Positions 1 through 5,352 of a stretch of 5,851 nt of DNA are shown piece after piece; within the stretch, counting starts at the first letter, position 1; each line of letters begins with the position of its first letter. Origin of the DNA: an uncultured Coriobacteriaceae bacterium (lineage in GTDB: Bacteria > Actinomycetota > Coriobacteriia > Coriobacteriales > QAMH01); the NCBI GenBank assembly GCA_900556425.1, contig USOR01000058.1, positions 1 to 5,851 on the forward strand, given 5' to 3'. The notes under the pieces were generated by a model, which had not been told where the DNA came from, ran no database searches, and worked only from the letters and a program-made list of their open reading frames with translations. A program made the position numbers and the translations under genes.

Positions 1-38
1 CCCCCTGTCCCACCCGTTCGTCATCCTTTCGGAAACGA

Positions 39-44
39 TAGAAT
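39..44 (+). promoter_or_regulatory. Putative -10 box (TAGAAT) of a leaderless traX transcript
   Basis: TAGAAT matches TATAAT at five of six positions and ends 7 bases before the GTG at 52, the distance at which transcription normally begins. No convincing Shine-Dalgarno lies before the start; the only purine run, GGAAA at 31-35, is too far away. No good -35 hexamer is visible (TTCGTC at 17-22 matches only TT). Leaderless mRNAs driven by TANNNT boxes are common in actinobacteria, so this reading explains both the box and the missing ribosome site. It is inference from spacing alone. Confidence 0.35.
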
Positions 45-51
45 ACCCTTC

Positions 52-786
52 GTGATGACGGGAAACCAGCTTAAAATACTCGCCTTGATAACGATGACGA
101 TTGACCATATCGGCGTCGTTCTCTTGCCCCAGTACCTCATCCTTCGCATTATCGGCCGTCTCACGTATCCCATCTTCGCGTACATGATTGCCGAGGGTTG
201 CTTCTATACGCATAGCAAGAAACGCTACCTCGGGGGTATCTTCGCGCTTGGTTTCGCGTGCCAGATTGGCTTCTTTCTCGCGATGGGTAGTCTCGAGCAG
301 AGCATACTTACGAGTTTCGTGCTCGCCATCATCACGATCTACGCGGTCCAACTTGCCGATGATCGCAGGGACCTTGCAGGAGCCCTGGCAGTCGTCGGCG
401 CACTTGCGCTTGATGTCTTCGTGGCACTCGTCCTGCCCGTCCTCTTCGCCGGAACCGATTTCTCGGTCGATTACGGCTTCTGGGGAATCATGCTTCCCGT
501 CTTTTGCTATATGCCGCGCATTTTCTTCAAAAAGGCGCTTGACAAGAAGCGTCTGCGAATCATGCTCGCGTTCGCATGCCTTGGCATCATTCTGGTTTGC
601 GTGCAGATGAACGATTGGCTCGGTGGCATCCAATGGTTCTCGCTTCTCGCGATTGTGCCTCTGGCCAGCTATAACGGCAAGCGTGGCACCTGGCATCTCA
701 AGTATCTCTTCTATATCTACTACCCTGCGCATCTCGTGGCCATTTGGGGCGTTGCCGAACTGCTCGGATACTTCTCGGCAATGTAG
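52..786 (+). CDS. TraX-family integral membrane protein
   Basis: This is a polytopic inner-membrane protein of the TraX family (Pfam TraX), named after the F-plasmid pilin N-acetylase; chromosomal members in gut bacteria have no established substrate. The 244 residues are mostly hydrophobic, with about eight or nine likely membrane segments. Family landmarks are visible: TMTIDHIG at residues 14-21 (D18, H19), GRLTYPIFAYMIAEG at 35-49, the WFSLLAIVPLASYNGKRG block at 195-212, and FYIYYPAHL at 220-228 with a conserved late histidine (H227). Length is normal for the family. The frame opens with GTG at 52 followed directly by ATG at 55, and family members usually begin MTGNQLK, so either start is possible; the frame is also open to the window edge, but upstream codons look non-coding. 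It ends in tandem stops TAG TAA, 38 bases before ppk1, so co-transcription is plausible. No conjugation genes are nearby, which argues against a pilin role. The family call is firm; the function is unknown. Confidence 0.88.
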   Translation: MMTGNQLKILALITMTIDHIGVVLLPQYLILRIIGRLTYPIFAYMIAEGCFYTHSKKRYLGGIFALGFACQIGFFLAMGSLEQSILTSFVLAIITIYAVQLADDRRDLAGALAVVGALALDVFVALVLPVLFAGTDFSVDYGFWGIMLPVFCYMPRIFFKKALDKKRLRIMLAFACLGIILVCVQMNDWLGGIQWFSLLAIVPLASYNGKRGTWHLKYLFYIYYPAHLVAIWGVAELLGYFSAM

Positions 787-813
787 TAATATCAAAAGGC
801 TAGGCTGATGAGA

Positions 814-819
814 GGGGAG
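814..819 (+). promoter_or_regulatory. Ribosome binding site of ppk1
   Basis: GGGGAG, within the purine run 811-819, sits 5 bases before the ATG at 825. It favours that codon over the in-frame ATG at 837, which has no such site. Confidence 0.7.
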
Positions 820-824
820 TTGGC

Positions 825-3167
825 ATGCAAGAGACCATGTCCGAGAATGCATCTGAAAATTTCGAAGAAATCGGCGAGGTTGTCACTCCAGAAGAAGCGG
901 TCATCGAGACCATAGAAGACATCGAGAGTTCGGAGGAGCCCGAAGTCGAAGTCGTGCAGGACGGCAATCCCGAGGAAGGTCTCGAGGAAGCGCCTGTCAA
1001 GCGCAAGGAACTCGATTATTCGTACACGCAAAATCGCGAACTATCCTGGCTGCAGTTCGACCGTCGCGTTCTCGAAGAGGCGCTCGACCCGAGCGTGCCC
1101 CTTTTCGAGCGTCTGAAGTTCATCAGCATCTTCTGCACGAATCTTGACGAGTTCTTCATGGTGCGCGTCGGTAGTCTCATGGACCTCTCCATCATCGCGC
1201 CCGATATTCGCGAGAACAAGACCAACATGACGCCGCGCGAGCAGCTCGAAGCCGTCTTCGCTGCCGTGAGGCCGCTCGTCGAGGAGCGCGACGAGATTTA
1301 CGCCCAGGTCGTTGCCGATCTCGAGCCCTATGGTTTCAAGGAGCTCGACCTCGACAACCTCTCCAAGAAGGAGCGTCGTTTCGCCCGCGATTATTACCGC
1401 GAGTACATACGCCCCGTGCTCTCGCCGCAGGTCGTCGACGAGCGTCATCCGTTCCCGCACCTGCGCAACAAGGAACTCTACATCGTGACGCTGCTGAGCG
1501 AGGAGGACGGCAGCCAGCACCTTGGCATCGTGCCCGTCCCGGAGAACATCGCGCCCATCATCTGCGACCCGGAAGAGCCGCTCCACTTCGTGCGCGCCGA
1601 GAAGCTCATCGCCCACCACGTCAAGAAGATCTTCGACATTTACGAGACATCCGAGCCATGCATCATCTCGGTCACGCGCAATGCCGACATCAGCTTTGAC
1701 GAGGAGAAGTTCGCTGACGACGAGGGCGATTATCGCCTGCATGTGTCGCGTCTGCTCAAGAAGCGCAATCGTCTCAACCCCGTGCGCCTCGAGGTCGAGG
1801 GCAAGCCGGAGAAGCTGCTCCTCGCTGGCCTGCTCAAGCGCCTCAAGCTCACGAAGAACCAAATGTATACGTACAGCGCCCCCATCAACCTTGGCTGGGT
1901 CTTCGGCCTGGAGCGTCGCGTCGATGCCGACAAGAGGGACAAGCTCAGCTACGCGCCCTTCGTGCCGCGCGCGTCGGCTGAGTTCGATCTTGGCCGCTCG
2001 ATAATGGCACAGGTCGAAGAGCGCGATCGCCTCCTGTTCTTCCCCTACGACTCCATCGATCCCTTCCTGCGCATGCTGCAGGAGGCGGCCATCGACCCGG
2101 ACGTGCTCTCCATCAAGATCACGGTGTATCGTCTGGCAAGCGAGTCGCGCGTGGCGCAGCATCTTGCCGAGGCAGCCGAGAACGGCAAGGAAGTCACCGT
2201 CCTCATGGAGCTGCGGGCGCGTTTTGACGAGGCGAACAATATCGACTGGTCGGGGCGCCTCGAGGAGGCCGGGTGCAACATCATCTACGGCATGGAGAAC
2301 TACAAGTGCCACTCCAAGGTATGCCTGATCACCAAGCGCTCCGCTGATGGCGTAACCTACATCACGCAGATAGGCACGGGCAATTACAACGAGAAGACGG
2401 CGCGCCTCTACACCGACCTGAGCCTCATGACCTCCGATGCCGAAATCGGCCGCGATGCCGTCACGTTCTTCCAGAACATGCTCATCGGCAACCTGAACGG
2501 CTACTATCGCAGGTTACTCGTCGCTCCGGTGGCCATCAAGCGCACCATCCTCAAGCTCATCGACCGCGAGATCGCCAAGGGTCCCGCCGGACGCATCACG
2601 CTCAAGTGCAACTCGCTCACCGAGCGCGATATCATCGATCGCCTGGCCAAGGCATCGCAGGCGGGCGTACAGGTTCGCATGAACATTCGCGGCATCTGCT
2701 GCATGGTGCCAGGCATCGAGGGCAAGACCGAGAACGTGCACGTGCGCAGTATCGTCGGCCAGTTCCTCGAGCACAGTCGCATCTTCGTCTTCGGCGAAGG
2801 CGACGACATGCGCATGTATGTCGGCTCGGCCGATCTCATGACGCGCAACCTCGTGCATCGTGTCGAGGTGGCGGTGCCCATCACCACGCATCGCGCCCGC
2901 GAGGCAATCATGCTCTTCCTCGACAAGATCTTCGAGGACAACGTCAAGGCACGCACGCTCGAGGCAAATGGCGAATACAAGATGGTTGCCGAAAGCCGTG
3001 ACAAGGACATGTGCCCGTGTGACGAGGAGTTCAGCATGCAGGCCTGGTGCATCGACCATCCGATGCAGGGCGTGAAGCGCGTCGCTCCGCTGCCCTTGGA
3101 GCCGAAGCAAGAGCCCAAGCGTGTCCTTGAACCGGAGCCGCAACCGGAACCCGAGCCAGAGCCATAG
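825..3167 (+). CDS. ppk1: Polyphosphate kinase 1 with acidic N-terminal extension, ended by an in-frame TAG
   Basis: PPK1 reversibly polymerises the gamma-phosphate of ATP into polyphosphate, normally as a membrane-associated oligomer. The core runs from about residue 65 (ELSWLQFDRRVLEEA at 72-86) to about 725. Catalytic residues can be placed by a constant offset from E. coli PPK: R436 and R466 (in ELRARFDE) for R375 and R405; H496 (in KCHSK) for the phosphorylated H435; then R622 (in NIRGICC) and H650 (in FLEHSR) for R564 and H592. The block GTGNYNEKTARLYTD at 517-531 is also intact, so the enzyme should be active. Two additions are unusual against the roughly 690-residue E. coli protein. 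The first is an acidic leader with 19 Glu and 2 Asp in residues 1-60. The second is a C-terminal Glu/Pro run from about 757 that stops abruptly at TAG 3165-3167 while the frame stays open for another 236 codons. The start is supported by a good ribosome site. The desulfurase lies downstream on the same strand. Confidence 0.95.
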   Translation: MQETMSENASENFEEIGEVVTPEEAVIETIEDIESSEEPEVEVVQDGNPEEGLEEAPVKRKELDYSYTQNRELSWLQFDRRVLEEALDPSVPLFERLKFISIFCTNLDEFFMVRVGSLMDLSIIAPDIRENKTNMTPREQLEAVFAAVRPLVEERDEIYAQVVADLEPYGFKELDLDNLSKKERRFARDYYREYIRPVLSPQVVDERHPFPHLRNKELYIVTLLSEEDGSQHLGIVPVPENIAPIICDPEEPLHFVRAEKLIAHHVKKIFDIYETSEPCIISVTRNADISFDEEKFADDEGDYRLHVSRLLKKRNRLNPVRLEVEGKPEKLLLAGLLKRLKLTKNQMYTYSAPINLGWVFGLERRVDADKRDKLSYAPFVPRASAEFDLGRSIMAQVEERDRLLFFPYDSIDPFLRMLQEAAIDPDVLSIKITVYRLASESRVAQHLAEAAENGKEVTVLMELRARFDEANNIDWSGRLEEAGCNIIYGMENYKCHSKVCLITKRSADGVTYITQIGTGNYNEKTARLYTDLSLMTSDAEIGRDAVTFFQNMLIGNLNGYYRRLLVAPVAIKRTILKLIDREIAKGPAGRITLKCNSLTERDIIDRLAKASQAGVQVRMNIRGICCMVPGIEGKTENVHVRSIVGQFLEHSRIFVFGEGDDMRMYVGSADLMTRNLVHRVEVAVPITTHRAREAIMLFLDKIFEDNVKARTLEANGEYKMVAESRDKDMCPCDEEFSMQAWCIDHPMQGVKRVAPLPLEPKQEPKRVLEPEPQPEPEPEP
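3165..3167 (+). other. In-frame amber codon splitting a longer PPK1 reading frame
   Basis: The TAG lies within the sequence encoding PEPEPEP-stop-TEQEVESGLELESEP, so acidic low-complexity coding character is present on both sides in the same frame. Removing it gives one uninterrupted frame from 825 to 3878 (1017 residues counting the amber position). A single CAG-to-TAG or GAG-to-TAG change would create it. It may be a real nonsense mutation, a sequencing error, or a leaky stop; the sequence cannot distinguish these. Confidence 0.75.
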
Positions 3168-3254
3168 ACCGAGCAAGAAGTTGAATCCGGGCTTGAACTC
3201 GAATCTGAACCGGTTCTTGATTCTGAACCCGCATTTGAACTTGAACCTGCTTCG

Positions 3255-3878
3255 TTGCAGGAGGACGAGCAACCCGAGGCACTGGAGGAGGCCGACATCG
3301 AGCTGCTCTCGACAGGGGCCGAGGTCGAAGATCTGCCCAGCACTCCAAGCGTGGAGGAGAATGCCGAGGAGCCTACGGACAAGAAGGCAGGCAAGAAGAG
3401 CAAGGACAAGGAAAAGAGCGGCAAGAAGGACAAGGACAAGTCCGAGAAAAAGGACAAGCCCGAGAAGAAGGCCGAAAAGAAATCCGAGAAGAAGCCCGAG
3501 AAAAAGGGTAAGGAGAAGGTTGACCTGGACCTGCCGTTCATCACGACCAAGCCGGCGCACAGCGCCGGATTCAACGCCTCTGCCATGCTGGACGAAAACG
3601 TCAACATGGACGACCAGCCGCTCGGCAAGCACTTCAAGCCCTCGAAGAAGTCGGCTGAGGCTCCCAAGCCCGTGACAGCGAATGTCCCGGTGAGTACGGA
3701 AACCACCGAGCAGCGTCTTGCGCGCGAGCGCTCGTACATGAGCGATTTCCCCCATACGACACCCAAGGTCGAGGGACCGGATGAGGTGCAAGAGCACGAA
3801 GCACAGCATGAGGCGCAGCACGAGGCACAGCATGAGGCACCCAAGAAAAAGGGCTGGTTCAGGAGTCTGTTTAGCTAA
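3255..3878 (+). CDS. Detached C-terminal tail of PPK1, disordered and Lys/Glu-rich
   Basis: This frame is exactly in register with ppk1 and open from the base after its TAG (3168). No catalytic domain is recognisable and the composition predicts disorder. It begins Glu-rich. A lysine tract follows (3381-3518; 24 Lys in 46 residues), then a mixed segment containing DLDLPFITTKPAHSAGF and ERSYMSDFPHTTPKVEG. It ends with four HEA(Q) repeats and KKKGWFRSLFS. As a separate gene it would have to start at TTG 3255, which has no ribosome site before it. Later in-frame candidates (GTG 3351, ATG 3585) lack one too. I therefore read it as the C-terminal extension of PPK1, made only by readthrough or in strains without the amber; if the stop is real it is an untranslated remnant. 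The absence of frameshifts or further stops suggests the interruption is recent or not real. The basic aromatic end could be a membrane-contact or interaction peptide, but that is a guess. Confidence 0.45.
   Translation: MQEDEQPEALEEADIELLSTGAEVEDLPSTPSVEENAEEPTDKKAGKKSKDKEKSGKKDKDKSEKKDKPEKKAEKKSEKKPEKKGKEKVDLDLPFITTKPAHSAGFNASAMLDENVNMDDQPLGKHFKPSKKSAEAPKPVTANVPVSTETTEQRLARERSYMSDFPHTTPKVEGPDEVQEHEAQHEAQHEAQHEAPKKKGWFRSLFS
3441..3506 (+). repeat. Degenerate xEKK tetrapeptide-coding repeat
   Basis: Five xEKK units (SEKK, PEKK, AEKK, SEKK, PEKK) follow a 12-base rhythm, with one two-codon DK insertion after the first. Codons vary between copies (AAA/AAG, GAA/GAG), so the repeat is kept at the protein level better than at the DNA level. 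Confidence 0.7.
3795..3839 (+). repeat. Tandem 12-bp repeat encoding HEAQ, four copies
   Basis: Three full 12-base units (3795-3806, 3807-3818, 3819-3830) and a fourth lacking its last codon (3831-3839) encode HEAQHEAQHEAQHEA. Copies differ only at third positions (CAC/CAT, GAA/GAG, GCA/GCG). Such an array is prone to copy-number change between strains. Confidence 0.85.
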
Positions 3879-3891
3879 GGTCGCAGCGACC
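3879..3891 (+). other. Short inverted repeat after the PPK1 tail
   Basis: GGTCG and CGACC flank a CAG loop directly after the TAA. The five-base stem is perfect, but no T-run follows, so it is not a convincing terminator. It could slightly affect mRNA stability or entry into the desulfurase gene. Confidence 0.3.
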
Positions 3892-3908
3892 GGGTAGATA
3901 CATCGAAC

Positions 3909-5078
3909 ATGAGCGTTGACGAGGGGATATATCTAGACTATGCAGCGGCAACGCCTGTTGACGAGCAGGTGCTCGAGGCGATGTTGCCCTACTTCTCGCA
4001 GGACTTCGCGAACCCCTCGGCATCGTATACGCCCGCGCGTCAAGTGCATGCGAGCGTGGAGGATGCCCGTGCACGCATCGCGCACCTCATGGGGGGCAAG
4101 GCCGCCAACATCGTCTTCACAGCGGGGGCGACCGAGGCAAACAACCTCGCGCTTACCGCCGCCGCGCCCGGCGCGCACGTTATCGCGAGCGCCATTGAGC
4201 ATGCGAGCATGCGCAGCTGCGTGTTAGCGCGCGAGAATGGATCGCTCGTGCCTGTCGATGCGCAGGGCTTCGTGAGTCCCGATACCTTGAAGGCAACGAT
4301 TCGTTCCGATACGGAGCTCGTCAGCATCGCCCTTGCCAATGGCGAGATTGGGACGATCCAACCGCTGCGCGAGCTTGCGCAGGTCGTGGGCGATGAGCGT
4401 ACACGCCGCCTTGCGGCTGGTGATATGCGTCCCATTTACCTACACACGGATGCCTCGCAGGCGGCGGCACTCAAGACGCTCAACGTTTCCTCGCTCGGGG
4501 CGGACCTTGTCACCGTATCCGCCGCCAAGATGTATGGTCCCAAGCAGATGGGCTTGCTCTGGGTGCGCAGCGGCATCGAGCTACGCCCGCTCGTGTGCGG
4601 CGGTGGCCAGGAGGCGGGCTTGCGAAGCGGGACGGAAAACGTTCCGGGCATCATCGGTTTCGCGCGCGCCTTCGAGCTTGCCCGCGAGCGGCGCGAGGAC
4701 GAGGCAAGGCGCCTGCGCGAGCTGCGCGATTGGCTACAAGCTACGCTGACGGCCGCGTTTGCCGATGCCGTCGTTGCGGGGCCGACGCGTGACGCCCAGC
4801 GTCTCGACAACCTCCTGCACATTTCCTTTCCGGGATTGCTCGCTCGTCGTCTTGTCATCTCGCTCGATCAGCGCGGTGTCTATGTCGGGACGGGTTCGGC
4901 GTGCGCTGCGAGCAAGATGACGGTTTCGCCCGTGCTCGAGGCAATCGGCGTGTCGCCGGAAGTCGCCGAAGGCAGCGTGCGCATCACGCTTGGGCACGAT
5001 ACGACGCGCGAGCAGGTCGAGCGGGCGGCGCAGATCATCATCGAGGTCGTTCGTACCGAAATGAAACGTGTGGGCTAG
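3909..5078 (+). CDS. iscS: Class I cysteine desulfurase (IscS/NifS/YrvO type)
   Basis: A PLP enzyme that converts cysteine to alanine and carries the sulfur as a persulfide for tRNA thiolation or Fe-S assembly. The fold-type I pattern is clear: IYLDYAAATPVD at residues 7-18, GATEANN at 73-79, H98 stacking on PLP, NGEIG at 144-148, HTDASQA at 179-185 (D181, Q184), PLP lysine K207, RSGTENVPG at 239-247, and the catalytic loop GSACAAS with C332. The 389 residues compare with 404 in E. coli IscS. Two oddities: the usual His before the PLP lysine is Ala (SAAKMYGPK instead of SxHKxYGPK), and about ten extra residues (around 161-175) precede the PLP-aspartate strand. The ATG at 3909 fits the family N-terminus but has no Shine-Dalgarno; TAGATA at 3895-3900 lies 8 bases upstream. 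No iscU, iscR or suf gene is visible. The next gene is mnmA, as in the yrvO-mnmA pair of Bacillus, so supplying MnmA with sulfur is the likely job. The symbol is generic. Confidence 0.92.
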   Translation: MSVDEGIYLDYAAATPVDEQVLEAMLPYFSQDFANPSASYTPARQVHASVEDARARIAHLMGGKAANIVFTAGATEANNLALTAAAPGAHVIASAIEHASMRSCVLARENGSLVPVDAQGFVSPDTLKATIRSDTELVSIALANGEIGTIQPLRELAQVVGDERTRRLAAGDMRPIYLHTDASQAAALKTLNVSSLGADLVTVSAAKMYGPKQMGLLWVRSGIELRPLVCGGGQEAGLRSGTENVPGIIGFARAFELARERREDEARRLRELRDWLQATLTAAFADAVVAGPTRDAQRLDNLLHISFPGLLARRLVISLDQRGVYVGTGSACAASKMTVSPVLEAIGVSPEVAEGSVRITLGHDTTREQVERAAQIIIEVVRTEMKRVG

Positions 5079-5086
5079 CTCGCGCC

Positions 5087-5278
5087 TTGTCATTTCGACC
5101 GCAGGCGCGCAGTGCTCCCCATTGTCATTTCGACCGGAGGCGCGCAGCGCCGGAGTGGAGAAATCTCGCCATTTCGTTGTCATCTCGACTGGAGCAGTCG
5201 TCAGACCGCGGAACGGAGAGATCTTGGCAAGAGATTTCTCGACTGTGCGACCTTACGGTCGCTTCGCTCGAAATGACA
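5087..5278. repeat. REP/BIME-like array of head-hairpin-tail units
   Basis: Most of the 274-base gap between the desulfurase and mnmA is repeats. Each unit has a head (TTGTCATYTCGAC), a self-complementary stem and a tail (GGAGARATCT). Unit A (head 5087-5100) lacks its tail. Unit B (5122-5167) has stem GGCGC/GCGCC at 5139-5151. Unit C (5177-5224) has stem CGACTG/CAGTCG at 5186-5200. Unit D is inverted (5229-5278): head complement TCGAAATGACA at 5268-5278, stem GCGACC/GGTCGC at 5247-5262, tail complement AAGAGATTTCTC at 5229-5240. C and D face each other and can fold into one larger structure. Similar GTCATTTCGA...GAGAAATCTC intergenic repeats occur in many bacteria. No coding frame fits this gap. 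Confidence 0.75.
5216..5240 (+). other. Imperfect hairpin joining repeat units C and D
   Basis: GAGAGATCTT and AAGAGATTTCTC flank a GGC loop, where the tails of two oppositely oriented repeat units meet. It may block 3' exonucleases or mark the end of the upstream transcript, but there is no T-run for a classical intrinsic terminator. Confidence 0.4.
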
Positions 5279-5339
5279 GGAGGGGGAGCCGCTCCGTTCG
5301 AAATACGTGGTATCTTCATTTTTGTTGAAAGCCGTAAGT

Positions 5340-5346
5340 GGAGAGG
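5340..5346 (+). promoter_or_regulatory. Ribosome binding site of mnmA
   Basis: GGAGAGG lies 6 bases before the ATG at 5353, a near-ideal site. No clear promoter hexamer pair could be picked out between the repeat array and this site. Confidence 0.75.
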
Positions 5347-5352
5347 ACGTAC

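Noticed and set aside
52..786. Conjugative plasmid or ICE because of the TraX name
   Set aside because: Neighbours are chromosomal housekeeping genes, no other transfer genes are visible, and TraX-family proteins are widespread on chromosomes.
1041..2312. 423-codon open frame on the minus strand across ppk1
   Set aside because: It overlaps the fully conserved PPK1 core, and its protein has no recognisable motif. Long antisense frames are expected opposite a gene with GC-rich third positions.
3165..3167. UAG decoded as pyrrolysine
   Set aside because: The codon lies in a low-complexity linker, not an active site. No pyl genes are in view, and a simple nonsense change explains it better.
3255..3263. 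TTG 3255 as the true start of an independent gene
   Set aside because: TTG is a weak start with no Shine-Dalgarno before it; the AGGAGG at 3259-3264 lies after it and has no start codon at usable distance. The frame is already open from 3168.
2504..3844. Two long minus-strand frames (about 440 codons each) opposite the PPK1 end and tail
   Set aside because: Their Ser/Phe/Leu-rich low-complexity proteins are the complement of the Lys/Glu repeats. No ribosome site or domain was seen, and they run through the conserved PPK1 C-terminal domain.
3879..3891. Intrinsic terminator after the PPK1 tail
   Set aside because: The stem is only five base pairs and no T-run follows; the desulfurase starts 30 bases after the stop.
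5087..5278. CRISPR array
   Set aside because: Repeats are imperfect, unevenly spaced (35 and 55 bases), change orientation and contain internal palindromes; there are no uniform spacers and no cas genes in view.
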